The notes under the pieces: model-generated | What the model saw: the letters and a program-made list of their open reading frames with translations, nothing else | What the model was told of the DNA's origin: nothing | The model's database searches: none | Made by a program: the position numbers and the translations under genes | NCBI GenBank assembly: GCA_023954045.1 | Contig: JAMLIR010000001.1 | Span: 186,001 to 250,000, forward strand | Length of the DNA: 64,000 bases | Direction: 5' to 3' | Source: Burkholderiaceae bacterium | GTDB lineage: Bacteria > Pseudomonadota > Gammaproteobacteria > Burkholderiales > Burkholderiaceae_E | In this document: positions 39,585-48,513 of the stretch, piece after piece | Layout of the letters: each line of letters begins with the position of its first letter | How positions within the stretch are numbered: the stretch's first letter is position 1

Positions 39585-40561
39585 TCCGCCTTGATTCCGG
39601 CGGATCGGATGATTTCGCCCCACCTTGCCGCATCTGCCTGTACGAGGGCGCGCGTGCCCTCCGCATCGGTCGCCAGCGTGGTCAGACCAAGGCCCGCAAG
39701 CTGCGCCGCCGATTCGGGCGCGCGCAATGCAGCCATGAATGCGTCCTGCAGCCGCGCGACGATGTGCTCCGGCACCCCGGCTGGGGCGAACACGGCATAC
39801 CAAACCGTCGAAGTGAAGTCCGCGAGCCCTGACTCCGACATGGTGGGGACATCGGGCAGTTGGCTCACCCGCCTGGCCGAGGTCACGTTCAGCGCCTTAA
39901 GGCCGCCGTGCCGTATCTGCGGCAACAGCGGTGGCATGTTTTCGAACGCCAGGGTGATGACACCTGCCATCAAGTCCTGCATTGCCGGCGCCGTCCCCTT
40001 GTAGGGCACGTGAATCATCTGGGTGCCAGTCATCTTCTCGAACATCTTGGCGCACAAGTGCTGCGTCGACCCGGGGCCGACCGAGCTATAGCTCAGTCTT
40101 CCTGGGCGCTCCGAGACGTAGGCGATCAATTCGCGCAGGTTCGACACGGGCAGCGAAGGGTTCACGACCAGTACATTGGGAACCGTCGCAACACCGATCA
40201 CCGGCACGAAGTCGCGCTGAGGATCGTAGGGCAGCTTCGGGTATAGAGCTGGTGCAGTTGCGTATCCGGGCGTACTACCCAGCGTCAGCGTATAACCGTC
40301 GGGTCTGGACCGCGCCACTGCCGTGGTGCCGATGGCCCCGCCAGCGCCCGGCCGGTTCTCGACGACGACCGGTTGCCCAAGCACCTTGCCAGCCTCGCGC
40401 GCCAGAATGCGGCACAGCAGGTCGTTCGTTCCCCCCGGGGCCCAAGGACTCACCAGCGTGATCGTTCGCGATGGGAAATCGTCGGCCAGTGCGGGCACGG
40501 CACGCGCGAGCGTACCGAATCCTAGAACCCCCAGGAAATGACGTCGCTGCATGGTATTCAC
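39581..40561 (-). CDS. Bug-family (TctC-like) periplasmic solute-binding protein
   Basis: 326 aa. Exported by an RR-type signal (MQRRHFLGVLGFGTLA) and cleaved near ALADD. The Bug fold is shown by VSPWAPGGTNDLLCRILAREA, NRPGAGGAIGT and HVPYKGTAPAMQDLMAG. Such proteins bind carboxylates or amides for tripartite tricarboxylate transporters or for sensing. No TctA/TctB membrane genes are in the window, so it is an orphan binding protein. It lies nine bases after a RidA-like gene. Confidence 0.92.
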   Translation of the reverse strand: MNTMQRRHFLGVLGFGTLARAVPALADDFPSRTITLVSPWAPGGTNDLLCRILAREAGKVLGQPVVVENRPGAGGAIGTTAVARSRPDGYTLTLGSTPGYATAPALYPKLPYDPQRDFVPVIGVATVPNVLVVNPSLPVSNLRELIAYVSERPGRLSYSSVGPGSTQHLCAKMFEKMTGTQMIHVPYKGTAPAMQDLMAGVITLAFENMPPLLPQIRHGGLKALNVTSARRVSQLPDVPTMSESGLADFTSTVWYAVFAPAGVPEHIVARLQDAFMAALRAPESAAQLAGLGLTTLATDAEGTRALVQADAARWGEIIRSAGIKAE

Positions 40562-40570
40562 TCCATCGGG

Positions 40571-41050
40571 TTACGTCTCGGACCGGATCTCGAACGTGCA
40601 GACGGTTTCCACCGGCGCCGTGTAGACGAGATCCGGCACACTCAGGCTGGCACGCGCCATCGCCGCGCGCTCGGGGCCGAAGACTTCAACGAACAGGTCC
40701 GATGCGCCGTTGGAAACGTACGGAGCGCGTTCAAAGCCCGGCGCGCCATTGACGTAGACCAGCAATTGCACCACCCGTACGATCCGATCGAGATCGCCTA
40801 GGACGGCCTTGGCCTGCGCCAGGTGATTGATCGCGCAAAGCCGCGCCGACTCGTAGGCCTGCTGCTCGGACACCTTGTCGCCGACTTTGCCGAGATAGGG
40901 AAACGCACCGTTGGTGTGGCCGAGCGCGCCCTGACAGAAGAAGAGATTGCCCACGGCCACACCCGGCACCAGTCCAGGGTTGGCCTTTATGACCGGTGCA
41001 TCCGGGAGAACGATCCCACGTTCGGTCAGGCGGGTGTCGATCCGGCCCAC
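40571..41050 (-). CDS. RidA/YjgF/YER057c family protein
   Basis: 159 aa. RidA-type fold with VAVGNLFFCQGALGHTNG near the N-terminus, a run of acidic/aliphatic helix (INHLAQAKAVLGDLDRIVRVVQLLVYV) and the Arg-containing strand ARASLSVPDLVYTAPVETVCTFEI. RidA proteins deaminate reactive enamine/imine intermediates; relatives act on aminoacrylate in pyrimidine (Rut) and other amide pathways. Four bases after a second RidA-like gene, so the two may form a pair with different substrates. Confidence 0.9.
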   Translation of the reverse strand: MGRIDTRLTERGIVLPDAPVIKANPGLVPGVAVGNLFFCQGALGHTNGAFPYLGKVGDKVSEQQAYESARLCAINHLAQAKAVLGDLDRIVRVVQLLVYVNGAPGFERAPYVSNGASDLFVEVFGPERAAMARASLSVPDLVYTAPVETVCTFEIRSET

Positions 41051-41054
41051 GAGA

Positions 41055-41444
41055 TCACTCCACCTCAGCGACGCATTCGATCTCCAGCAGGAAGTCCTTG
41101 CGCGGCAGCCGAGCCTCGACAGTGGTTCGTGCCGGCCACGTATCCGGATCGCCGCCGAAGAACTCGCGATAGATCTCGTTCATCTCATCGAAGTCGGCGC
41201 GACGATCGAGGAATACGTTGACCTTGACCACACGCTCCAGCGACGAGCCTGCATCCTCGAGGATATTCTTCACGTTCGTCATGCACTGGCGCATCTGTGC
41301 GGCGAAGTCACCCTTCGCCAACTGCATGTCACCGAAGTAGGCCGGGCAGCCTGAAACGAAGACCAGGTTCCCGGTCCTGACCGCATGCGCGTGGGGCGCC
41401 TTCGTGCGTGTCACTCTCGGGCTGTAGATCACCTTCTTGGTCAT
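41055..41444 (-). CDS. RidA/YjgF family protein (second copy)
   Basis: 129 aa, the usual RidA length. AVRTGNLVFVSGCPAYFGD, QCMTNVKNILEDAGSSLERVVKVNVFL and the catalytic-type ending ARTTVEARLPRKDFLLEIECVA (Arg and Glu kept) fit active RidA. It is the first gene of the leftward catabolic operon and faces the LysR gene across a 117-base gap holding a LysR-type dyad. Confidence 0.92.
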   Translation of the reverse strand: MTKKVIYSPRVTRTKAPHAHAVRTGNLVFVSGCPAYFGDMQLAKGDFAAQMRQCMTNVKNILEDAGSSLERVVKVNVFLDRRADFDEMNEIYREFFGGDPDTWPARTTVEARLPRKDFLLEIECVAEVE

Positions 41445-41527
41445 CGGACGCCCCCTGTGCGCAATGATCAGGCTTCAATGTGCAGGAGTCGAACGAACGC
41501 ATCAAACGAATACTTTCGAACGGAGTG

Positions 41528-41542
41528 TTGCGATATATGCAA
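41528..41542. promoter_or_regulatory. LysR-type operator
   Basis: TTGC-GATATAT-GCAA is a perfect dyad of the T-N11-A type, between the divergent RidA operon and LysR gene; its centre is 27 bases before the LysR ATG and about 90 bases before the RidA ATG. Expected site for autoregulation and operon control by the adjacent LysR protein. Confidence 0.65.
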
Positions 41543-41561
41543 CGCCCGGCGAGAATGCACC

Positions 41562-42461
41562 ATGTCCAACACGACGCTAGTCCGATTTCAGGAGGTCGCG
41601 CGCACTGGCTCCATCCGGGCAGCCGCCGATCGCCTGTTCGTCACGCCGTCGGCTCTGAGCCGTGAGCTTCATCGGCTCGAGGAGGAGCTCGGCGTCGAGT
41701 TGTTCGAACGCCGCGCTCGTGGCATGGCACTTACGCCCGCCGGGAAGATTTACCTGAATCACGTCCGGGACGTGCTCAATGGCGTCGAGCGGATGCGATC
41801 GGAACTCGATGCGCTGCAGAACCTGCTGCGTGGCCATGTGGACCTGATGTCCGTCGAAGGATACGCGTCGGACTTCCTCGCGCCGGCCATTGCGCAGTTC
41901 CAGGACGAACATCCCGACATCACATTCTCGCTGCGCATTACTGCAGCCAGCGCCATCGTGACTGGTGTCGCCAGCGGAGAAACCGACATCGGACTGGTCT
42001 TCAATTTGCGCCCGAGCGACGAGCTGCGCTCGGTGCTGCATCTTCACGTTCCACTGCTGGCAGTGATGGCGCCCAACCACCCGCTGGCGCGTCGCAAGAG
42101 CCTCTCGCTGGCCCAGTTGGCCCAGCAGCGGCTGGCTCTTCCTGACGCCAGCTTCGGCGTCCGCCGGCTCATCGATCTGCAGAGCCAGATGTCCAAGATT
42201 CGAGTAACGCCGGCGCTGGAAGCGAATTCGCTGGCGGTACTGCGCGGTTTCGCACGCAACGGTGGAGGCGTCACCTTGCTGTCGCGGATGTCGATCCGGC
42301 ACGAACTCGCCGCAGGACAGCTGGTGGGAATTCCACTGAGCGATCCATTGCTGACCCAAGGAGGTATCGACATCTGTGTGCTGGCTCGTCGCACCCTCCC
42401 GGTCGCGGCGTCCGCGTTCCTCGACCACCTGATCCGGATCGGGCAATCCTCGCAGGAGTGA
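41562..42461 (+). CDS. LysR-family transcriptional regulator
   Basis: 299 aa. N-terminal winged helix-turn-helix (ARTGSIRAAADRLFVTPSALSRELHRLEEELG, residues about 13-44; family signature ALSRELHRLE), then FERRARGMALTPAG, and a two-lobed effector domain with GETDIGLVF and VLRGFARNGGGVTLLS. It starts MSNTTLVRFQEV, slightly unlike the usual MxLRxLRxF start. It probably controls the divergent RidA-Bug-SDR operon, and perhaps the downstream deacetylase and Bug genes, in response to a pathway intermediate. Confidence 0.93.
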   Translation: MSNTTLVRFQEVARTGSIRAAADRLFVTPSALSRELHRLEEELGVELFERRARGMALTPAGKIYLNHVRDVLNGVERMRSELDALQNLLRGHVDLMSVEGYASDFLAPAIAQFQDEHPDITFSLRITAASAIVTGVASGETDIGLVFNLRPSDELRSVLHLHVPLLAVMAPNHPLARRKSLSLAQLAQQRLALPDASFGVRRLIDLQSQMSKIRVTPALEANSLAVLRGFARNGGGVTLLSRMSIRHELAAGQLVGIPLSDPLLTQGGIDICVLARRTLPVAASAFLDHLIRIGQSSQE

Positions 42462-42475
42462 TTTCCTGCCCACCC

Positions 42476-42500
42476 GAGCGTTGCCCATACATCAACGCTC
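42476..42500. repeat. Short hairpin after the LysR gene
   Basis: GAGCGTTG / CAACGCTC with a nine-base loop, 15 bases after the LysR stop. No T-run follows, so it is either a weak terminator or a dyad operator for the deacetylase gene. Confidence 0.35.
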
Positions 42501-42610
42501 TGTACGAAAACTATCATTTGCCGCGATCGCCGAGGCTGCTTAAGCTTTTCCGAGGACACTCGCCGTACTGATTGTTCACCACAGGCTGCCCACGTGGCGG
42601 CATCGCTCCC

Positions 42611-43501
42611 ATGCCCACGGCGTTCGACATTCATGCGGGCGGCACCGAAACGCTCCCGGCGCCCGACTTCCGATGGCCAGGCGGCAAGCGCCTGGGTATT
42701 TTCTTTCGAGTCGCGCTGGAAGGCTGGTCCGACCATGCATGGCCGGGCTTCGGCCCCATGGGCAATCCGCTACAGCCCGGCACCCCCGACCTGAACGCGC
42801 TGGGTTGGGTGGAGTACGGAATACGCCGCGGTATCCACCGGATCCTGGAGGTGCTGAACCGCCAACAGATCCGGATCAGCATGCTCGTCTGCGGCGTGCT
42901 GGCCGAGCGCCACCCGCAGACCTTGCGCCTGATTGCGGACGCTGGGCACGAAATCGTCGCGCATTCGTGGGGTATGGATGTCATTCCGGCCTACCTGGAC
43001 GAGGAAGGCGAGCGCGCCAACATCCGCCGGACGACCGAAATCCTGGAGCGCGCCTGCGGCACGCGCCCCAGGGGCTGGATCAGCCCGCGTGCCTCGCCCA
43101 GCCCCCGCACCGCGCGCCTGCTCGCGGAGGAGGGGTACCTCTGGCATGGCGACACGATGAACGACGATCTTCCCTACCTGGTACGTTTCGGCGAGCACGA
43201 AATCGCGGCGTTCCCCGGAGGCATGGAGATGAACGACACGCCCCATGCAATCCGCTATGGCAACCCACCTCGCCAGATGCTCGAGCTGTTCGACGACTGG
43301 CTCACCTACGTGAGGCGCCACGAGCGTGGCGCGGTGCGGCTCAACCCGTCCATCCATGGCCACGTGTATGGCCGACTCACGGGCATCAACGTCTTCGAAC
43401 AGTTGATCGAGCGCGCCCGAGGGCTCGAAGATGCCTGGATCGGCCGCCAAGGCGATGCGATCGCCCACCTGCGCGAGCAGTTGGGGCAGACGCAGCTCTG
43501 A
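42611..43501 (+). CDS. Polysaccharide deacetylase (NodB/CE4-like, PuuE-like) family protein
   Basis: 296 aa from ATG 42611. The NodB homology fold is indicated by ISMLVCGVLAERHPQTLRLIADAGHEIVAHSWGMD (the AGHExxxHSxxH-type motif 2), GWISPRASPSPRTARLLAEEGYLW and LNPSIHGHVYGR near the end. The first motif TFDD is replaced by RVALEGWSDHAW, as in PuuE-type cyclic amidases. Relatives hydrolyse allantoin or cyclic imides, so C-N bond cleavage of a cyclic amide is a reasonable guess here and would fit the two RidA proteins. It precedes the second Bug gene by 20 bases. Confidence 0.85.
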   Translation: MPTAFDIHAGGTETLPAPDFRWPGGKRLGIFFRVALEGWSDHAWPGFGPMGNPLQPGTPDLNALGWVEYGIRRGIHRILEVLNRQQIRISMLVCGVLAERHPQTLRLIADAGHEIVAHSWGMDVIPAYLDEEGERANIRRTTEILERACGTRPRGWISPRASPSPRTARLLAEEGYLWHGDTMNDDLPYLVRFGEHEIAAFPGGMEMNDTPHAIRYGNPPRQMLELFDDWLTYVRRHERGAVRLNPSIHGHVYGRLTGINVFEQLIERARGLEDAWIGRQGDAIAHLREQLGQTQL

Positions 43502-43521
43502 ATACATTGACGGGAGCCCCC

Positions 43522-44523
43522 ATGACCGACTTCCTCTCCCCGATGACCGTCACACGACGAGACTTCCTGATTGCCGGATCGTTGGCCGCGCTGACCTACG
43601 GCGGCTCCGCACGTGCTGCAGAGTTCCCGGAACGGCCAATCCGCCTCGTGATCCCCTACCCGCCCGGTGGCTCGACCGATATCGTCGGCCGTCTGGTTGC
43701 AAAGCAGACGGCCGAGGCGCTCAAAGGCACCGTGGTAGTGGACAACAAGGGCGGCGCGGCCGGAGCAATCGGTGCAGCCGAAGTGGCCCGCACGGCGCCC
43801 GACGGCTACACGCTGCTGGCGAGCATCGTGACATCGGCGGTGATCATGCCGATCACTCAGGGCAAGAGCCTCGCCTACGATCCGATCGGCTCGTTCGAGC
43901 CAGTGGCCATGGTCTGCAAACTACCCAATGTGCTCATCATCAACAAAGACATCCCCGCGCGCAATTTCCGGGAGTTCGCGGCATGGGCCCGCGCAAATCC
44001 CGAGCGCGCCAACTACGGCACTGGCGGCACGGGCAGCGTCATGCACCTTACGGGCGAACTGCTGAAACGCGACGGCAAGTTCAATATGACTCACGTGCCC
44101 TATCGCGGCGCCGCCGCCGCAATCCAGGACTTGATGGGTGGAAATCTCGCCGCTGTGCTGGACAATATCACCGGTGTGATGGGGATGGTCCGCGCCGGCA
44201 GCGTACGTGCGATCGGCGTCTCCACCGAGGCGCGCTCGGCTGCGTTGCCCGATGTGCCCACCTTCGCCGAACAGGGCATTCCGGGCTTCGCCAACTCCAG
44301 TTGGTTCGCTGTGTTCACTCGCGCCGGCACGCCGCGCGACGTGCTCGCACGGCTGGAGAAGGCTGTTCTCGATGGCTGCGCCCAGCCCGAGGCGATCGAC
44401 AAGCTCAAGGATCTGGGTGCCATCCCCAACCCCATGGGCGCCCGCGCCTTGGGCGAGTTTTGGCAAGCCGAGTTCGCCTATTGGAGGCAGGCCATCGCAG
44501 CAGCCGGCATCCAGCTGAACTGA
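43522..44523 (+). CDS. Bug-family (TctC-like) periplasmic solute-binding protein (second copy)
   Basis: 333 aa. Tat-type signal TRRDFLIAGSLAAL with cleavage near ARAAE. Bug features: VIPYPPGGSTDIVGRLVAKQ, DNKGGAAGAIGA and HVPYRGAAAAIQDLMGG. It is clearly divergent from the copy at 39581-40561, so the island may bind two related ligands. ATG 43522 with GGGAG upstream. No transporter membrane subunits nearby. Confidence 0.92.
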   Translation: MTDFLSPMTVTRRDFLIAGSLAALTYGGSARAAEFPERPIRLVIPYPPGGSTDIVGRLVAKQTAEALKGTVVVDNKGGAAGAIGAAEVARTAPDGYTLLASIVTSAVIMPITQGKSLAYDPIGSFEPVAMVCKLPNVLIINKDIPARNFREFAAWARANPERANYGTGGTGSVMHLTGELLKRDGKFNMTHVPYRGAAAAIQDLMGGNLAAVLDNITGVMGMVRAGSVRAIGVSTEARSAALPDVPTFAEQGIPGFANSSWFAVFTRAGTPRDVLARLEKAVLDGCAQPEAIDKLKDLGAIPNPMGARALGEFWQAEFAYWRQAIAAAGIQLN

Positions 44524-44599
44524 TCGTGCATAGCGCTGTTCGCCACCTGCCGCGGGCCGCCCCGAGCGCCAGCTCCGTTCGGGGCGTGGCCCTCAGGCG

Positions 44600-45373
44600 C
44601 TAGACCCCGAACCCGTCGTCCGCCGCGATCACCGCGCCGTTGACGAATTGCGACTTGTCCGAGGCGAGCAGCATCAGCACGCCGTCGAGGTCCTCGGGCT
44701 TGCCGACGCGGCGCCGCGGCAGCATCTGGATCAGCTTCTGGCCGGCCTCGGTCTGCCAGTGGTGCGCGTTGATCTCGGTCTCGATGTAGCCGGGGCAGAT
44801 CGCGTTGACGTTGATGTTGTACCGCCCCCACTCGAGCGCCATCGCCTTCGTCATCTGCACGACGGCGGCCTTGCTCATGCAGTAGACCCCGATCTGCGCG
44901 AGCACGCGCAGCGCCGCCATCGACGCGATGTTGACGATGCGCGCCTGCCGCGCGGGATCGGCCTTGGCGCGCGCGATCATCCGGCGCCCGACCTCCTGCG
45001 CGACGAAGAACGCGCCGCGCGTGTTGGTGCCGAACATGAAGTCGTAGTCCTCGGGTTTCACGTCGACCAGCCGTTGCGTCGTGCTGACGCCCGAGTTGTT
45101 CACCAGGATGTCGATCGGCCCCGCCTCGTCCTCGGCCCGCGCAACCGCCGCGTGGATGCTGGCGACGTCGGTCACGTCGAGCGCGACCACGTGCGCGTCG
45201 CCGCCGGCGGCCTCGATCTCGGCGCGCAGCTCCTTGAGGCGCTCGACGCGCCGCGAGGCCAGCACGACCTGCGCGCCGTTGTCGGCGAGCACGCGCGCGA
45301 AGCGCGCCCCCAGTCCGCTGGAAGCGCCGGTGACGAGAGCGGTCTTGCCGTCGAGGTCGAATCGGATGGTCAC
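44600..45373 (-). CDS. Short-chain dehydrogenase/reductase (FabG-like)
   Basis: 257 aa. TGASSGLGARFA (cofactor motif), ILVNNSGVS, catalytic Ser in IVNIASMAAL, VYCMSKAAV (YxxxK) and NAICPGYIETEIN. The group is often called 3-oxoacyl-ACP or 2,3-dihydroxy-type oxidoreductases; substrate unknown. GC and codon use match the chromosome again, so it is outside the island. Divergent from the ETF-QO gene by 200 bases. Confidence 0.92.
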   Translation of the reverse strand: MTIRFDLDGKTALVTGASSGLGARFARVLADNGAQVVLASRRVERLKELRAEIEAAGGDAHVVALDVTDVASIHAAVARAEDEAGPIDILVNNSGVSTTQRLVDVKPEDYDFMFGTNTRGAFFVAQEVGRRMIARAKADPARQARIVNIASMAALRVLAQIGVYCMSKAAVVQMTKAMALEWGRYNINVNAICPGYIETEINAHHWQTEAGQKLIQMLPRRRVGKPEDLDGVLMLLASDKSQFVNGAVIAADDGFGV

Positions 45374-45573
45374 GGTGAAGTCTCCTGTGCGGGTCGCGGC
45401 GGATCGCTAGCGGCACGATGTTAGCCGATGCCGTGCCGCACGCCGCGGGCCGGACGCGGCACCCGCGCCCTCGCTCGCATGGGGCCCGCCCTGGGGGCCG
45501 TTTGCGCGCAGTCGCCGGTTTCCGGACAATCGTGGCCGCCAGCATCGTCCCAGACACCCGGAGAGCCCATTCC

Positions 45574-47223
45574 ATGGACATTGAGCGCGATTCGATGGAG
45601 TTCGACGTCGTGATCGTCGGCGGCGGCCCCGCCGGCCTCGCGGCCGCCATCCGTCTGAAGCAGCTCGCCGCCGACAAGGGCACCGAGATCGGCGTGTGCG
45701 TCATCGAGAAAGGCTCGGAGATCGGCGCGCACATCCTGTCGGGTGCCGTCATGGACCCGCGCGCGATCGGCGAATTGCTGCCCGACTGGCGCGAGCGCGG
45801 CGCGCCGCTGAACACCGAGGTCGTCGAAGACCGGTTCATGTTCCTGTCCGAGACCGGCGCCCGGCAGGTGCCCAACTGGATGCTTCCCGAGTGCTTCCGC
45901 AACCACGGCAACTACGTGATCAGCCTGGGCAACGTCGTGCGCTGGATGGGCCAGCAGGCCGAGGCGCTCGGCGTCGAGATCTTCCCCGGCTTCGCCGCCG
46001 CCGAGGTGCTCTACCACGCCGACGGATCGGTCAAGGGCGTGGCCACCGGCAACATGGGCGTCGGCCGCGACGGGCAGCCCACCGACGCGTTCCAGCCGGG
46101 CATGGAGCTGCACGCGAAGTACACGCTCTTCGCGGAAGGGGCGCGCGGCCACCTCGGCAAGCAGCTGATTGCCAAGTTCGGGCTCGACGCCGGCCGCGAT
46201 CCGCAGAGCTACGGAATCGGGCTCAAGGAGCTGTGGGAGATCGATCCGGCGAAGTCGAAGCCGGGCCTCGTGATCCACACCGCGGGCTGGCCGCTGGACA
46301 ATGCGACCTACGGCGGCTCGTTTCTCTACCACCTCGAGGACAACAAGGTCGCGATCGGCTACGTGGTCGGCCTGAACTATCGCAACCCGTACCTGTCTCC
46401 GTACGAGGAATTCCAGCGCTACAAGACGCACCCGGCGATCCGCGGGTTCCTCGAAGGCGGCAAGCGGCTCGCCTACGGCGCGCGCGCGATCACCGCCGGC
46501 GGCCTGAATTCGCTGCCGAAGTTCACGTTCCCCGGCGGCTGCCTGGTCGGCTGCGACGCAGGCTTCCTGAACGCCTCGCGGATCAAGGGCAGCCACGCTG
46601 CGATCAAGACCGGGATGCTGGCGGCCGAGGCGGCTTTCGACGCGCTGGCCGCCGGCCGCTCGGGCGACGAACTGACCGCCTACCCGGACGCCTTCCGCGC
46701 CTCGTGGCTGCACGACGAACTGCACCGCGCGCGCAACTTCAAGCCGGCGATGGGCAAGGGCCTGTGGATGGGCACGCTGCTGGTGGGCATCGACCAGGTG
46801 CTGTTCCGCGGCAAGGCGCCGTTCACGCTGCACACGACGAAGCCCGACCACGCCTACCTGCTGCCTGCCGCCGAGTGCCAGCCGATCCAGTACCCGAAGC
46901 CCGACGGCAAGCTGAGCTTCGACCGGCTCTCGTCGGTGTTCATCTCGAACACCAACCACGAGGAGAACCAGCCGATCCACCTGACGCTGAAGGATCCGTC
47001 GGTGCCGGTCGCGGTGAACCTGGCGCGCTACGCCGGCCCCGAGCAGCGCTACTGCCCGGCGGGCGTCTACGAGTTCGTGCGCGACGACGACGGAGCCGAG
47101 CGGCTGCAGATCAACGCGCAGAACTGCGTGCACTGCAAGACCTGCGACATCAAGGATCCGACCCAGAACATCGTCTGGGTCGTGCCCGAGGGCGGCGGCG
47201 GCCCGAACTACTCGGGCATGTGA
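45574..47223 (+). CDS. Electron transfer flavoprotein-ubiquinone oxidoreductase
   Basis: 549 aa from ATG 45574 (CGGAGAG upstream). FAD-binding VVIVGGGPAGLAAAIRL near residue 10, a monotopic membrane/quinone domain, and a C-terminal [4Fe-4S] site with C-P-A-G-V-Y-E-F and NCVHCKTCDIKDPTQNI. It passes electrons from reduced ETF (from fatty acid and amino acid oxidation) to ubiquinone. Full length for the family. Confidence 0.96.
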   Translation: MDIERDSMEFDVVIVGGGPAGLAAAIRLKQLAADKGTEIGVCVIEKGSEIGAHILSGAVMDPRAIGELLPDWRERGAPLNTEVVEDRFMFLSETGARQVPNWMLPECFRNHGNYVISLGNVVRWMGQQAEALGVEIFPGFAAAEVLYHADGSVKGVATGNMGVGRDGQPTDAFQPGMELHAKYTLFAEGARGHLGKQLIAKFGLDAGRDPQSYGIGLKELWEIDPAKSKPGLVIHTAGWPLDNATYGGSFLYHLEDNKVAIGYVVGLNYRNPYLSPYEEFQRYKTHPAIRGFLEGGKRLAYGARAITAGGLNSLPKFTFPGGCLVGCDAGFLNASRIKGSHAAIKTGMLAAEAAFDALAAGRSGDELTAYPDAFRASWLHDELHRARNFKPAMGKGLWMGTLLVGIDQVLFRGKAPFTLHTTKPDHAYLLPAAECQPIQYPKPDGKLSFDRLSSVFISNTNHEENQPIHLTLKDPSVPVAVNLARYAGPEQRYCPAGVYEFVRDDDGAERLQINAQNCVHCKTCDIKDPTQNIVWVVPEGGGGPNYSGM

Positions 47224-47254
47224 GCGGGCGCGGCGGCCTGCTCGCCGCGCAGGC

Positions 47255-47848
47255 TCAGATCGGCTTCTTCAGGAACAACGCGCCGCGGATCTGCCCCGGC
47301 TCGTAGCCGGTGGCCCGGTCGTTCGGATAGAGCGCGCGCAATTTCGCCTTCACCGGCTCGCTCAACTTGTCGACGCTGCCGTGGCACTGCACGCACAACG
47401 GCTGCGTCGGCAGCGCCTTCGCGTAGCGGAACACCTGCCGGCCGCCCTCGTCGACGACCTGCCAGGTCTCCAGCGTCGAGCCGGCGACGCCGGCCGCCGC
47501 CTGCGCGTCGAAGCGCTCGAGCACGCCCCGCTCCCAGGCGTCGGGGACGCCCTTCGGGTTGCGGTTGCGCAGGCTCGCCCGGCGCACGTTCCAGCCCGTG
47601 CGCTCGGAAGCCGCACGTGCCATCTCCGGCGCCTTGTCGCGGCAGACCTCGATCGCACCGGCCGGCCCGCTGCGATTCAGCTCGGCCGTCAGCACCGTGA
47701 GCAGGTTCGCGGGGACCGTGGCAGCGATGGTGCGCGCCTCGTCCAGGTAGCCGGGCGGCGCGGCGACCGGCGCGGACGGCGGCGCCGCACAGCCGGCGAG
47801 CAGCAGCGCGGCGAGCGCGGGCATGGCGCGGGAAACCGGGTACTTCAT
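47255..47848 (-). CDS. DUF3365 (Tll0287-like) c-type heme lipoprotein
   Basis: 197 aa from ATG 47848, behind GGAGG. Signal with lipobox ALLLAGC. The DUF3365 domain is shown by AIEVCRDKAPEMARAASERTGW-NVRRASLRNRNP and a single heme site CVQCHG near the end (residues about 160-165), then GDRATGYEPGQIRGALF. Family members are periplasmic heme sensors or free heme proteins. Here it is a stand-alone outer- or inner-membrane lipoprotein with no kinase or cyclase attached. Confidence 0.9.
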   Translation of the reverse strand: MKYPVSRAMPALAALLLAGCAAPPSAPVAAPPGYLDEARTIAATVPANLLTVLTAELNRSGPAGAIEVCRDKAPEMARAASERTGWNVRRASLRNRNPKGVPDAWERGVLERFDAQAAAGVAGSTLETWQVVDEGGRQVFRYAKALPTQPLCVQCHGSVDKLSEPVKAKLRALYPNDRATGYEPGQIRGALFLKKPI

Positions 47849-47970
47849 CGAACGTTCCTCCTCGGTGGCGACGGTGCGTCCTCCGTATTGGGCGCGGTTC
47901 GCTGCACGCGCGTCCATAGCCACGGAGGGGGATCCGCGACCTACCACCGAGGGGTGATCGATGCCGTGAA

Positions 47971-48001
47971 AACGCTTCGCGCCGGTGGTGCCGGCGCGAA
48001 G
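47971..48001 (-). terminator. Rho-independent terminator of the RRM protein gene
   Basis: On the minus strand, an 11-base perfect stem (CTTCGCGCCGG/CCGGCGCGAAG, 47975-48001) with a five-base loop, followed after two bases by TTTT. Confidence 0.65.
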
Positions 48002-48025
48002 GATGTGACAGGAACGAAGAGTCGG

Positions 48026-48499
48026 CTACTGGCCGAACTGGCGGGCGCGTCGCTGGCCGCCGCGGCCGCCGCCGCCTTCGCGGTCGCCTCCGCCGTAGCC
48101 GCCGCCGTAGCCGCCGCCACCGCCACCGCCACCGCCGTAGCCGCCGCCACCGCTGCGGCCGCCGCCGCCGCCGTAGCCGCCGCCACCGCTGCGGCCGCCT
48201 CCGCCACCGTAGCCACCGCCGCCGCCGCCGCGGCCGAAGCCACCGCCGCCGGACTGCTCGCGCGCCTCGTTGACGACCAGGCTGCGGCCTTCGAGCGAGT
48301 AGCCGTTCAGCGCGCGGATGGCGGCCTGCGCCGCCTCGTCGGTGGCCATCGTGACGAAGCCGAAGCCGCGCGAGCGGCCGGTTTCGCGATCGGTGACGAT
48401 CTTGGCATCGATGACTTCACCGTGATTGCCGAAAAGCTGCGACAGCTGTGCATCGGTGGCGCGCCACGGCAGGTTGCCCACGTAGATCTTGGTTCCCAT
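48026..48499 (-). CDS. RNA-binding protein: one RRM plus Gly-rich tail
   Basis: 157 aa. Residues 1-80 are an RRM with RNP2 KIYVGNLPW and RNP1 RGFGFVTM. Residues 85-157 are Gly-rich repeats of the kind [14 protein letters not shown] ending in RRARQFGQ. Close to cyanobacterial Rbp and plant GRP cold-induced proteins and common in betaproteobacteria, often with cold or growth-phase control. It binds single-stranded RNA. The 290-base gap with lexA carries an RNA-like structure described separately. Confidence 0.95.
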   Translation of the reverse strand: MGTKIYVGNLPWRATDAQLSQLFGNHGEVIDAKIVTDRETGRSRGFGFVTMATDEAAQAAIRALNGYSLEGRSLVVNEAREQSGGGGFGRGGGGGGYGGGGGRSGGGGYGGGGGRSGGGGYGGGGGGGGGYGGGYGGGDREGGGGRGGQRRARQFGQ

Positions 48500-48513
48500 C
48501 GAAACTCGTTCCT

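Noticed and set aside
48053-48250. Short tandem repeats resembling a CRISPR or minisatellite
   Set aside because: They are the codons of the Gly-rich tail ([12 protein letters not shown]) of the RRM protein; no regular spacers exist.
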